Part shown: positions 1 to 8,635 of the stretch, piece after piece
How positions within the stretch are numbered: position 1 is the first letter of the stretch
Layout of the letters: every line of letters begins with the position of its first letter
DNA from: Paenibacillus puerhi
Lineage (GTDB): Bacteria > Bacillota > Bacilli > Paenibacillales > NBRC-103111
Direction of reading: 5' to 3'
Assembly: GCF_009846885.1 (NCBI RefSeq)
Contig: NZ_WUWM01000007.1
Location: forward strand, 62,001-126,000
Length of the DNA stretch: 64,000 bases
Notes under the pieces: model-generated
Told to the model about the DNA's origin: nothing
Seen by the model: only the letters and a program-made list of their open reading frames with translations
Database searches by the model: none
Translations under genes and position numbers: made by a program

Positions 1-282
1 GCCTGCCATTTTATTTAACATGCGGCAAACATGGCCGCAGCAAAACGGCATAAGTAGAATTTCTATAAATCTTATATGAAAATATCGGGGCATCGAACCC
101 CTCCTCACGCCACACCCTTGACAATTGATGTCTAAGGCGTTTCCACCCACAGCATGGCCGAGTGCCTACAGTGATAAAGGTACAGTAGGCATTACCTGTT
201 CCCGCGACAGCAGGAATGCGTTTTTTCGTCAATCTGTTCGATTTCCGGGACACAAGGGACTTGCGGCCCGGGCCTCTTCTAT

Positions 283-918
283 TTAGACCGATACCGTCTT
301 ATCCTTATTCATGAGCACACCCAATAAATTGGCCTTGACACGCTCCAACTCTTCTTTGGATCGCTTGGCCAACGCACGCTTCACCTTGCCTTGCTGCACG
401 ACGAAGACAACCCCGTCGCATTTGGCGCTAATAATTTTCGAATCGATATGTCCGATAACCGGAGGCGCATCAACCACGACCATATCGAATTCCTGCTTCA
501 GCCTTGCAAGCAGCTCATCCATCTCCTGCGAGGAGAGCAGATCTGAGATTTGAGAGGCGCCCGTTCCCGCAAAGAGCAGGGACAAATTCCTCATGTCGGA
601 AGCTGATAAAACCTCGGACAGCTCGCTCGACTTGTTCAGTACATTCGTCAAACCGCGCGCATTGGGCTCCCCATAAAACGTATGAACGCCGGGATTTCGA
701 ACATCGGCATCGACAAGGATCGTCCTTTTGCCCGACTGGGCATAGGCGCTCGCCAAGTTGACAGCCGTTGTCGTCCTTCCTTCCCCTCGTCCCGCCGATG
801 TGACGGCTACGGTCCGGATGGCCGGATCCGACGAAGATTTGAAATCGATATTCACCCTTAGCTCGACATAGGCCTCCGGAAGACCCTGCTGTTCTTCTCT
901 AGTTTTCGACTGTCGCAT
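283..918 (-). CDS. CpsD/YwqD-like P-loop ATPase of a surface-polysaccharide locus
   Basis: 211 residues, the length of the separate cytoplasmic BY-kinase partner found in Gram-positive capsule loci. The fold signature is present: Walker A-like GRGEGRTTT near residue 47, Walker A' ILVDAD, and Walker B VVVDAPP. Family members normally read GEGKST/TTT, so the P-loop lysine is replaced by arginine. The C-terminus ends MNKDKTVSV and lacks the tyrosine cluster that such kinases autophosphorylate. It may therefore act as a structural or regulatory partner of the Wzz-like protein rather than as a tyrosine kinase. The start at 918 has GGAGGGG upstream. It overlaps the wzz-like gene by 20 bp and shares its promoter. 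Confidence 0.8.
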   Translation of the reverse strand: MRQSKTREEQQGLPEAYVELRVNIDFKSSSDPAIRTVAVTSAGRGEGRTTTAVNLASAYAQSGKRTILVDADVRNPGVHTFYGEPNARGLTNVLNKSSELSEVLSASDMRNLSLLFAGTGASQISDLLSSQEMDELLARLKQEFDMVVVDAPPVIGHIDSKIISAKCDGVVFVVQQGKVKRALAKRSKEELERVKANLLGVLMNKDKTVSV

Positions 919-1654
919 AGGCGATTTCCCCTCCTTGGCTGCGCGGTCTGGCCTGCTTCAACGACTTCATCTGATTTTTCTTCATGACCGGCACCGCTGC
1001 CAGCATCTCCAGCCCCATCACCTGGGCTACGTCTTGCTCTGACTTCAGCGTATCATCCAAGAACTCCAGAAGGAGCACGACTCCGAGCGCAAACACCAAA
1101 GCAACAAACGCGCTGATAAACACGTACATATTGGATTTCTGATTGATCGGCACCGGACGCTCTTTCATTTCGGCCGTGTGCAAGATCTCAATATTGTTCA
1201 CCTTCATAATTTCCGGAATCTCGGTCTGGAAGACCGCCGTGACCGCATTCACCACGTTCATCGCTCGTTCGTATGAGAAATCCCTGACGCTGATCGTCAT
1301 GACCTGCGTGTTGTTAATGGATTGAACATTGATAATCTGGCTTAACTCCGCTGTCGTTAGATTCAAGTCCGGATATCGTTGAACCACCTTTCCCATAACG
1401 GCAGGAGTCCTGATTATTTCCTTATAGGTGTCTATTAATCGGATACTATAGGCCATCGAACCCAGATCCATTTGCTTATTGCCCAACTCCTCCAATTCGA
1501 CGGTTTTATTGACGATAACTTTTGTCGAGGCTTGGTAAATAGGGTGATAATTGTACTGGTTGTACACGGCCGTCGTGATCGTCGCGATAATAACTACTAG
1601 AAGAACAATCCATGAACGTTTTTTAAGCACTCGCACGAGTTCTTTGGGTTCCAT
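899..1654 (-). CDS. Wzz/YveK-like polysaccharide chain-length and kinase-modulator membrane protein
   Basis: 251 residues. A membrane segment lies at about residues 15-35 (WIVLLVVIIATITTAVY) and a second at about 175-200 (YVFISAFVALVFALGVVLLLEFL), with an extracytoplasmic loop between. The family motif PVPINQKSN sits just before the second helix, where Wzz proteins have the Pro-rich P-x2-P-x4-S region. In Gram-positive capsule systems this protein activates CpsD and sets polymer length. The start at 1654 has GGAGG five bases upstream. The promoter carries two copies of the locus palindrome. The rest of the polysaccharide operon would lie left of the window. Confidence 0.85.
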   Translation of the reverse strand: MEPKELVRVLKKRSWIVLLVVIIATITTAVYNQYNYHPIYQASTKVIVNKTVELEELGNKQMDLGSMAYSIRLIDTYKEIIRTPAVMGKVVQRYPDLNLTTAELSQIINVQSINNTQVMTISVRDFSYERAMNVVNAVTAVFQTEIPEIMKVNNIEILHTAEMKERPVPINQKSNMYVFISAFVALVFALGVVLLLEFLDDTLKSEQDVAQVMGLEMLAAVPVMKKNQMKSLKQARPRSQGGEIAYATVEN

Positions 1655-1707
1655 ACTAACCTCCGCACTTGAGATAATGACTAAATCCTAAGGAAAGAAC
1701 ATGAAAA

Positions 1708-1765
1708 GATACACAATGTATCGGGTTTATATCCTTACTCTATGATACAATATGTATCTTGTCAA
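1708..1765 (-). promoter_or_regulatory. Promoter of the wzz-cpsD pair with two XRE-type operators
   Basis: On the minus strand, -35 TTGACA (1760-1765) and -10 TAGAGT (1737-1742) are 17 bp apart. A perfect 15-bp palindrome, GATACA-ATA-TGTATC (1744-1758), fills the spacer. A second copy, GATACA-CAA-TGTATC (1708-1722), lies just past the expected start of transcription. A protein bound there would block polymerase, so repression is inferred. Confidence 0.75.
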
Positions 1766-1879
1766 CCACTTTTTTTGTTAAGGTTGTCATGAAAAAGCGC
1801 AGTTTTTTGTAAATTCCTCTAAAGACGGGCGTTGGTATCGCTACCAAATAACGATTAGAAAAATTTTAAAATGTAGGTC

Positions 1880-1932
1880 TAGACAACGAGGATACGAAGC
1901 GTATATAATCCACCTAGGATACACAGCGTATC
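1880..1932 (+). promoter_or_regulatory. Promoter of peptide gene 1 with two operators
   Basis: -35 TAGACA (1880-1885) and -10 TATAAT (1904-1909) are separated by 18 bp. Operator GATACG-AAG-CGTATA (1891-1905) sits in the spacer and reaches the -10. Operator GATACA-CAG-CGTATC (1918-1932) begins about 2 bp after the expected start site. The layout copies that of the wzz-like promoter 150 bp away on the other strand. Confidence 0.75.
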
Positions 1933-1964
1933 TGAAATAGAGAGAATCATAGGAGGTGAGTATT

Positions 1965-2123
1965 TTGGAGAAGAAACGTTACGCAAAACCTGAAGTAACC
2001 AATCATGAAATGATCAGTTTCGAAACCGGTTTGTCCAGCTGCATTAAAGTTGCGACAATCGACGGCACGAATCCCGTTCAACGCGTGTGCTTGAAGTCGG
2101 ATAACACTTGGCACAATCTGTAA
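1965..2123 (+). CDS. RiPP-type precursor peptide 1 (lasso-like leader, two Cys)
   Basis: A 52-residue ORF starting at TTG with AGGAGGTG eight bases upstream. It is 58% identical (30 of 52 positions) to the 54-residue peptide encoded at 11461. Leader features: Tyr6, Pro9, Val11 and Thr21 follow the lasso-leader spacing Y-x2-P-x-L-x9-T that B1/PqqD-type domains bind. The segment ETGLSSCIK (20-28) is identical in both peptides, and Cys26 and Cys42 are conserved. It is monocistronic: its own repressed promoter lies upstream and a strong terminator downstream. No function is demonstrated; a substrate for the PqqD/HPrK/S26 operon is the best inference. Confidence 0.75.
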   Translation: MEKKRYAKPEVTNHEMISFETGLSSCIKVATIDGTNPVQRVCLKSDNTWHNL

Positions 2124-2136
2124 GAGAGCGGCCACC

Positions 2137-2170
2137 AACACCAGGAACGAAGTCCGTTCCTGGTGTTTTC
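2137..2170 (+). terminator. Terminator of peptide gene 1
   Basis: A perfect 13-bp stem (2137-2149 with 2155-2167), five-base loop, then a T-rich tail. It isolates the peptide gene as a single transcript. Confidence 0.9.
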
Positions 2171-2325
2171 TATTTTCAGCTATGAAAATGGGTGTCTAAA
2201 TCCCTATTTTCGGTTAATGAGGGGCATAGCTCCGCAAGCAATTTGAGGAACCAGTCCGATTTTTTTTTCATATCCTAAATGGTACAGTATCCTGAGTTGT
2301 GAAATTTTACGAAGGAGGGGCAAGG

Positions 2326-5136
2326 ATGAAAAAACCAGGATGGAAGCGATTATCTGTGCTTACCTTGATCGTCGCTGCTATGAGCTTGACCGGGGCCGCA
2401 CCATTCGGTGATTCAAACAACCCCGGCTTCAATGCCGCGGCACAGGGACAGTCTTATGAGGATTGGCGGGAGCAGGAGGTACCTTTCGGCTATCGCTCAT
2501 TCTATCATGCGCCCTGGAAAGCGTACATGGACACATGGGATGCGAACCGTTTTCTGGAAACCCCCGGTATTGTCTTCAATGTAAGCGCACAAGAGGCCGA
2601 TGCCACAGCCCAGGTTCTGGCGGAATCGGGAATACGCAGGGCACGTATCGAGATCGGCTGGGGAAGCTTGTCCTACGCGGATGAAACGAAGCTGAGGCCT
2701 ATTGCCGATGAGAGCTTTACCCAAATTTTGCAGGCGTTAAAAAAACATAAGATTAGACCTCTGATCCTGCTCAATGCCAATGCCGGCATGCCGGTCCCAT
2801 CGGAGGATCTCAAGTTTACGTTAAAGGAAAACGCCCCATCCGGCGCCAAGGAAATCTATCTGACTTCAACGGCAGGGATCGTGCCCCGCTATACCGGACT
2901 GATCAATATGGCCTATCAATCCATGTATCCGGTCATCACCAGTGTTGACCCCGTAACCGGCCGGTGCGAATTGTCAGCGCCGCTGCCCCGTGCCATTGCT
3001 AAGGGAGACCTTATGCTCCGCCTATTCAAGTACCAGCCATTCTCCGGAGCGACCTTCCAGGACGGCACTCCTAACCCCGCCGCTCAGGAAACTTTAGACG
3101 GTTGGGTCAGATATGTGAAGACGGTTACGAACTATGTAAAGAAGAACCTCGGCACGGCCGGTGCAGCGGATGCCGGCTTCGATCTTGAAGTATGGAATGA
3201 GTATACCTTTGGCAGCCAGTTCTTGAATATCAATAATTATTATAAGCCCGGCTTCACCTTCGGCTCACCCATCAGCTACTCAGCCGGAGAGAATACGATG
3301 ACGGGACCGGAGATCATTCTTCCGCTAACTGTGAATGTCGTAAAGGACAAAGCTAACCAATTGCCTGGCGTAAAAGTCATCAGCGGCTTCTCCAATCAAC
3401 GCCCCTGGGAAAACGGTACCGAAAATTGGTTCGGTATGGATGGATTCAGCCGGCATCCCTATACCGGTTACGATCTGATCAACCCTGAAGCCTTCAACAT
3501 ACAGCAGGATAAAATACTGGACGATTCCCGGGCTCCAAGCACCTTTGTCCCGGAATATATTTCGTTTTTCCCTGAAAAATGGTTCTATGCGGTACAAACC
3601 GAATTTATTGTAAGGGATGTACAGCCATTTCCCGGTCCTTGGAGCCTGCATGGCCGCTACTCCAATCCCGGAAACGGCAAAACGGCGGAGGTTTGGATGT
3701 CTGAGGTAAATATGGCCCGGCTGAACTTTGCCCGCGAGCTTATGCGACAGACGGGGGCGACGAATCAAGACCCTGCCCTGCTCAATGTCATGCATCGGAT
3801 AGGAGCCAAATCCACTCTGCGGCATTATACGTTCTTCAGCAATAAAGGTGTCAAGGCAGTTACCCTTTTCTCCGCAAAGGATAGCGATATGTCCAACGGA
3901 GTGATTCCTCTAGCCTTCTTTGACGAGCTGCGCAAGAACAAGTATGTGCTGACTCCAGCCATTCGGGAGAAAGCAGGTCCGCAGCTTCGGGCTCTTGCCA
4001 ATACCGTTAATCTTTTGAAAACAGGCGATTCCATAGACAACCCGCGGGACCTGCAGGTGACTGCGATCCAGGACCCTGCTCCCAAGCTGGAATTTAAAGG
4101 CGCGGGCAGCACCCAGAATCCGGATCGTTTTGAGGATCTGGCCATACTGCCCACACAGCTGAAAGCTAATAAATTTGCCGTCGGTTACTATGCCGTAACC
4201 CGTAACTTGGCCGAAACGCGGGATGCCGGCAAGGATCTTCTGGACGCCGCCCGTTATGATATGGCTCCGAAGATGTACGAGGTCACCTTCTCCAATGTCC
4301 AGGGTCAAGGCGCCAAAGTAAGCTCTTACGATCCGATTGAAAACCGGACGATACCGGTTACCGTGACAAAAGCAACTGCCGGAACCATCACCGTTCAGCT
4401 GGAGACGGTAGACTATCCCAGGTTTCTTATTATAGAAGAATTAGCGAAGGGCCCTCTGCTTCAGGATATTAAGCTGGATAGGAAAGCGTCGGGAGGAGCC
4501 GTCCTGTCCTTCACCCCGAACACCACAGGGCAAGCCTCTATTTCCTGGGGGCCCTATCCGGTAAGATCCTCGACTTCATTCCGGGAAATTACGTACGTCG
4601 ATGAACAATTCAAGAAGGAAGAGTCGGCGAGGGATGTCCGAATGATTAATTTCGATACAACCGATCAGGTGCTGCCCGCCAAGAAAGGCTCATGGAAGTG
4701 GGTTGGGACCATCGTACCGAAATATTCCGAGACCTACACCTTCTTGATCGAATCGCCGAATTGCCGTATCGAGCTATGGGTAGGAGACCAGAAGCTGGTG
4801 AACTGGTGCGAGACGAAGCGAAGCGGCTCCATAGAATTGAAAGCCGGGCAGCCCTATACCTTGACCTTGGCCTACTCCTCTCCCTACCAATCCGCGCAGA
4901 CGGTAAAGCTGTTCTGGGCTAGCACCAACCAGCCCCGCGAGCTGGTAACGGCAGGGAAGAACAATCAGGCTGCCGTAGTCAATGTGACCCAAAACCAGCG
5001 CAAGTCCATTGATCTGCCGCAGCTGAAAGACGGAGACAGTGTTCGCATCCAGATGACTTCCGGATCTACGACGGTCACCTTCCCGCAGTGGAACTACGAT
5101 GTGCGAGGCGTTCTCTGGAAAAACCAGCCTCGATAA
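2326..5136 (+). CDS. Secreted clan GH-A-type glycoside hydrolase with C-terminal PA14-like domain
   Basis: 936 residues from the ATG with GGAGGGG upstream; an in-frame GTG at 2299 is less likely because it precedes the ribosome site. An N-terminal signal peptide (KRLSVLTLIVAAMSLTGAA) is followed by a TIM-barrel-like catalytic region. DLEVWNEYTFGSQF, near residue 290, has the Trp-Asn-Glu acid/base motif of clan GH-A enzymes (GH39-like). A late segment (WKWVGTIVPKYSETYTFLIES to VKLFWAS) resembles a PA14 carbohydrate-binding domain. It probably trims or modifies an extracellular polysaccharide. It lies between the polysaccharide genes and the peptide operon. The substrate cannot be told from sequence. 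Confidence 0.65.
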   Translation: MKKPGWKRLSVLTLIVAAMSLTGAAPFGDSNNPGFNAAAQGQSYEDWREQEVPFGYRSFYHAPWKAYMDTWDANRFLETPGIVFNVSAQEADATAQVLAESGIRRARIEIGWGSLSYADETKLRPIADESFTQILQALKKHKIRPLILLNANAGMPVPSEDLKFTLKENAPSGAKEIYLTSTAGIVPRYTGLINMAYQSMYPVITSVDPVTGRCELSAPLPRAIAKGDLMLRLFKYQPFSGATFQDGTPNPAAQETLDGWVRYVKTVTNYVKKNLGTAGAADAGFDLEVWNEYTFGSQFLNINNYYKPGFTFGSPISYSAGENTMTGPEIILPLTVNVVKDKANQLPGVKVISGFSNQRPWENGTENWFGMDGFSRHPYTGYDLINPEAFNIQQDKILDDSRAPSTFVPEYISFFPEKWFYAVQTEFIVRDVQPFPGPWSLHGRYSNPGNGKTAEVWMSEVNMARLNFARELMRQTGATNQDPALLNVMHRIGAKSTLRHYTFFSNKGVKAVTLFSAKDSDMSNGVIPLAFFDELRKNKYVLTPAIREKAGPQLRALANTVNLLKTGDSIDNPRDLQVTAIQDPAPKLEFKGAGSTQNPDRFEDLAILPTQLKANKFAVGYYAVTRNLAETRDAGKDLLDAARYDMAPKMYEVTFSNVQGQGAKVSSYDPIENRTIPVTVTKATAGTITVQLETVDYPRFLIIEELAKGPLLQDIKLDRKASGGAVLSFTPNTTGQASISWGPYPVRSSTSFREITYVDEQFKKEESARDVRMINFDTTDQVLPAKKGSWKWVGTIVPKYSETYTFLIESPNCRIELWVGDQKLVNWCETKRSGSIELKAGQPYTLTLAYSSPYQSAQTVKLFWASTNQPRELVTAGKNNQAAVVNVTQNQRKSIDLPQLKDGDSVRIQMTSGSTTVTFPQWNYDVRGVLWKNQPR

Positions 5137-5147
5137 CGATAACAGGA

Positions 5148-5192
5148 AAGGCTGCTGTTCAAGCTTACTCAGCTTGGACAGCAGCCTTTTTC
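5148..5192. terminator. Bidirectional terminator between glycosidase and glycosyltransferase genes
   Basis: An 18-bp stem (5148-5165 with 5171-5188, one wobble) with a T-run on the plus side and A-rich flank on the other. It ends two convergent transcripts. Confidence 0.85.
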
Positions 5193-5204
5193 TCATTCGC
5201 AAGG

Positions 5205-6329
5205 TCACGCCTTCGCGTTGACCAGCAGGCTCAGGTTATTCTCGAAGCGCTCCGCCATCTTATGGGCGGTGAAGCGGGATTCCACGGTGGATCTTGCGTT
5301 TTGGCCCATGGCCTGCACGGATATTTTCCCTTCGACGATGCTGGTCATCAGTTCTACAAGCTGATCTTCCGTGCCGTCGTACAGCAGTCCGTCGAATCCG
5401 CTGTTAATGATCTCCTTGGGCCCTCCCCTTCCGACAGCCAGTACCGCTTTGCCCAGTGCCATCGACTCGGTAATGACCATGCCGAAGGGCTCGAGCAGGG
5501 AAGCGTGTACCACTACATCGGTGACGGCCAGTATGGGGGCGACCTGTTTCTGATGCCCAAGGAAAATCACACGTTCCGGATGGCCTTCCTTTGCGATCGC
5601 CTTAAGCTCGTCCTCATATTCCGTCTCGAGGCCGAACAACGCACCGCCGATCACCAGCATATAGACGGGATGCTGTCGGCTGACCCGATTGAAGGCCCGA
5701 ATGACGACATCAGGCCGTTTCCAGCGCTGCAGTCTTCCCAGAAAGGCAAAAATGATGGCATCCTCTGGTATTCCATGTACGGCTCGGAAGTCGTTACCCT
5801 CAGCGGCTGCCGCTACTGGAAATTCGTTTAAATCGACGCCCAGATTGTTTAACAGCACCGGTGCTTTGGGCTTCAGTTTTTCTTGATAGTGCTTCGATAT
5901 AAGGGAGGGGCAAAGCACACCGGTTGCGGGAATTCGCGATACAAGCCGGTCCAGCCAATGCTTGTCGGGGACTCCATGCTGCCACCAAACGGCCGGCTTA
6001 CGTTCCAGGCGCGCCGCCACTCCTCCATACAAGTGGGCCTTCGGCATCCAGTTGACGACCAGATCGATCCCTCTGCTTCGGATCAGGCTCCGCAGCTGGC
6101 TAATGACCCGGAAATAGGAGGTCACATTGCGCAATCTGGCTGCATCCAGCACATGGGTGCGGCAGCCTAGCTGCTCGACTTCCTCCACCAGGCTCCCCTG
6201 CTGGAAGAATACAACCTCGGCCTGGAACTTGTCGGCATTCAGATGCTTGAGAATATCGACCATGACCCGCTCAGCGCCGCCTCGCTCTGCCACCGGACTA
6301 ATGATCAGCAGCTTCATCTTCTTTATCAT
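5205..6329 (-). CDS. GT4-family glycosyltransferase, last gene of the peptide operon
   Basis: 374 residues. The N-terminus LLIISPVAERGGAERVMVDIL is the acceptor-side glycine loop of GT-B enzymes. The donor-binding half contains FLGRLQRWKRPDVVIRAF, FLGHQ, and the E-x7-E motif region ASLLEPFGMVITESMALGKAVLA. The start has AGGAGG six bases upstream. It follows the ABC exporter by 27 bp and ends at the terminator, so it belongs to the six-gene operon. It could glycosylate the peptide or build a surface glycan; the sequence does not decide. Confidence 0.8.
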   Translation of the reverse strand: MIKKMKLLIISPVAERGGAERVMVDILKHLNADKFQAEVVFFQQGSLVEEVEQLGCRTHVLDAARLRNVTSYFRVISQLRSLIRSRGIDLVVNWMPKAHLYGGVAARLERKPAVWWQHGVPDKHWLDRLVSRIPATGVLCPSLISKHYQEKLKPKAPVLLNNLGVDLNEFPVAAAAEGNDFRAVHGIPEDAIIFAFLGRLQRWKRPDVVIRAFNRVSRQHPVYMLVIGGALFGLETEYEDELKAIAKEGHPERVIFLGHQKQVAPILAVTDVVVHASLLEPFGMVITESMALGKAVLAVGRGGPKEIINSGFDGLLYDGTEDQLVELMTSIVEGKISVQAMGQNARSTVESRFTAHKMAERFENNLSLLVNAKA

Positions 6330-6356
6330 GCTTCGTCCTCCTGAATCTCAATACGC

Positions 6357-8168
6357 TTATACGAGTCCGCCCGCCAGCTTCCTCACACCCTGATTGCCGA
6401 ATTGGAGCTGATACAGCCGCGCATAAAGCCCTTTTTTGGCTAGAAGCTCATGGTGGGTGCCCTGCTCTACGATCCTGCCCTCTTCCACTGCGACGATCAA
6501 ATCGGCGTTCATGATGGTAGACAGCCTGTGGGCAATGACCATAGTCGTTCTGCCGCGCATTAACCGCTCCAGCGCTTCCTGCACCTGCTGCTCGGTCTCG
6601 CTATCCAGCGCTGAGGTCGCCTCGTCCAGCAGCAGAATCGGAGCGTTCTTGAGGATGGCCCGCGCAATTGCCAGGCGCTGCCTTTGACCGCCGGACAGCT
6701 TGGCGCCCCGCTCGCCGATCTCCGTGTCATAGCCGTTCGGCAGCTCGGAGATGAAGGAATGCGCATTGGCCTCCTTTGCCGCCTTAATGATCTCCAGCTC
6801 GCTGGCTTCCGCTTTGCCGAAGGCAATGTTCTCCCGGATCGTCCCGGCGAATAAATACGTTTCCTGCGGGACATAGGCCGTATAGCTGCGAAGCTCGGAG
6901 AAAGAGAACGAATCAATCGTCGCCCGATCGATCAGGATCTGACCGGAATCCGGGGGATAGAAGCCCATCATTAGATTGAAAATCGTACTCTTGCCCGCTC
7001 CGCTCGGGCCGACCAGAGCTACAACCTTACCGGCAGGCACCGTTAGTCCAAACTCCGCTACAGCCGGCTTGCTTCCATCATAGCTGAACGATACGTCCCG
7101 CAGCTCGACGCCTTGCTCCAGCTTGGGCGCTGTTGTCTGAGCTAACAGCTCCGCACTCTCGGGCGGTATATCCAGCACCTGTTGAATACGCTCAACGGCA
7201 GCGATGGAGCGCTGGAAGGCACCCCATATGGCGGCAAGTCCGGTCAAGGGCGCTACGAGGTGATTCATCAGATTAATAAAGGCGAGCAGCGCGCCGACCG
7301 TCATCCGGTCCTGCATGATGAAGTATGCCCCGATGCCCAGAGTCACGATGAACGCTATCGTTCCGGCTGCGCTCGCTCCTACCTGGAAGAAGCCGCGGAG
7401 CTTGGCTAGCTTCAGCTCAAGCCCGAGCAGACTGTTGTTCTGTTCCGTGTACTTGCTATGAACGAGCTTCTCCAGGGTGAACGAACGAATGATCGTCTGT
7501 CCGGCAAAGCTGTCGTTCAGAAAGCTAAGCACCCCCGCCAGCTTCTCATGCAGCAGCTTGGAGTTGGAGCGGAGAAGCTTCCCGAATACGATCCCCGATA
7601 CAGCCGCTATCGGACCGAGCAGGACGCAGACCATCGTCAGCTGCCAGTTGATATTAGCCAGATATATGAAGGCAGCCAGGCCCATCAAGGGCAGACGGAT
7701 CATACCGATCAGATTGCCGCCAATCGCCCCGTCAATGCTGTTCGCATCATTGGTCAGGTGCGAAACCAGCTCTCCCGAATGCTTGTTGCCATAATACCGG
7801 CTCGGCAGCCGAAGCATATGGGCGAATAAATCATTTTTCAGATCACGACGGATCTTTTGTACGGCCGACGTTTCCAGATAGGTGCCGAAAAAATACATCA
7901 GGCTTGTTACGGCGATGAAGCCCACGCCATACAGAAGCATCCGGGTAACCCGGGCCGCATCTTTGGCGATTGCCGCATCCGTTACATGCTGCATAAACCA
8001 TGTAAAGAACAGCGTGACTCCGATATTCGCGAGCATAAATACGGCCAGCCAAAAGTAAGTTTCCCAGTATCTGGATACATAGCGAAGCAAAAAGGCCATC
8101 GGCTTGCGAAATTCACCGATTTCCAGAAGCTTCTTCACTTTTCGTTGCACCTTGCCTGCGATAGTCAT
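6357..8168 (-). CDS. ABC exporter, fused membrane and ATPase domains
   Basis: 603 residues. Six predicted membrane helices occupy residues ~35-330. The nucleotide-binding domain has Walker A GPSGAGKST, signature LSGGQRQR, Walker B ILLLDEATSALD and the H-loop IAHR. There is no N-terminal C39 peptidase domain, so leader removal must be done by another protein, probably the adjacent S26-type peptidase. Its start overlaps the stop of the S26 gene (ATGA). Half-transporters of this MsbA-like type export lasso peptides in other clusters (family D proteins), which is the likely role here. Confidence 0.88.
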   Translation of the reverse strand: MTIAGKVQRKVKKLLEIGEFRKPMAFLLRYVSRYWETYFWLAVFMLANIGVTLFFTWFMQHVTDAAIAKDAARVTRMLLYGVGFIAVTSLMYFFGTYLETSAVQKIRRDLKNDLFAHMLRLPSRYYGNKHSGELVSHLTNDANSIDGAIGGNLIGMIRLPLMGLAAFIYLANINWQLTMVCVLLGPIAAVSGIVFGKLLRSNSKLLHEKLAGVLSFLNDSFAGQTIIRSFTLEKLVHSKYTEQNNSLLGLELKLAKLRGFFQVGASAAGTIAFIVTLGIGAYFIMQDRMTVGALLAFINLMNHLVAPLTGLAAIWGAFQRSIAAVERIQQVLDIPPESAELLAQTTAPKLEQGVELRDVSFSYDGSKPAVAEFGLTVPAGKVVALVGPSGAGKSTIFNLMMGFYPPDSGQILIDRATIDSFSFSELRSYTAYVPQETYLFAGTIRENIAFGKAEASELEIIKAAKEANAHSFISELPNGYDTEIGERGAKLSGGQRQRLAIARAILKNAPILLLDEATSALDSETEQQVQEALERLMRGRTTMVIAHRLSTIMNADLIVAVEEGRIVEQGTHHELLAKKGLYARLYQLQFGNQGVRKLAGGLV

Positions 8169-8635
8169 GTGACAGCCTTCATTCCCCGTAGTTTTCTCAC
8201 CGCTCTTAGGTACAAGTGGATGCAGGTGGAGACGAACGGCAGCCGGATCATGATTTTGCCCCAGCCTGCCAGAAGCAGGCCGTCTACCCGAAGCTCTACG
8301 CTACCTTTACGGATAGAAATCATTCTGCCGATCAGCTGTTCCTTCCTTAGCGGAGGATCGTCCTGTTCCTGGGAATCGCCCTTGCAGATGAACCGCACTT
8401 GCCCGCGATCCTCGACTTGACGGTGGTAGCGATGTCCGACAAGCACTCCGTTATCCGATACATACAGCAAAATGTCGCCGACTCGGAGGTATTCCGGCGA
8501 GAACGGCTCGAACCGGCATATATTGCCGGTCCGGATCAGCGGGAACATACTCACCCCGTGGGATGGAATATCGACATATCCTTGGGAGGCAAGCACTCTG
8601 CGGATTGCCAATACCGTTTGCCCGCTAGCTTGCAT
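8165..8635 (-). CDS. S24/S26-type (SipW-like) signal peptidase homolog
   Basis: 156 residues from the ATG; a TTG start at 8650 would add five residues. The nucleophile motif is HGVSMFPLI. It is followed by LRVGDILLY and then VGHRYHRQ, where S26B enzymes (SipW/Sec11) have their catalytic His, so a Ser-His dyad is expected instead of the Ser-Lys pair of ordinary bacterial signal peptidases. KGDSQEQDD matches the conserved GD box. No clear N-terminal membrane anchor is visible. It overlaps the pqqD-like gene by 11 bp and the exporter by 4 bp. Inferred job: cutting the leader of the two peptides. Confidence 0.72.
   Translation of the reverse strand: MQASGQTVLAIRRVLASQGYVDIPSHGVSMFPLIRTGNICRFEPFSPEYLRVGDILLYVSDNGVLVGHRYHRQVEDRGQVRFICKGDSQEQDDPPLRKEQLIGRMISIRKGSVELRVDGLLLAGWGKIMIRLPFVSTCIHLYLRAVRKLRGMKAVT

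Noticed and set aside
11-253. Open frame on the minus strand (80 codons)
   Set aside because: Starts at GTG without a ribosome site, has composition unlike neighbours and lies in a hairpin-rich stretch; not supported as a gene.
1965-2123. Calling the system a lasso peptide cluster
   Set aside because: The leader motif fits, but no cyclase or B2 protease is present and the predicted core has no acid at ring positions 7-9.
2277-2291. Possible operator before the glycosidase gene
   Set aside because: Only one half (GTATC) matches the palindrome; no promoter geometry like the others.
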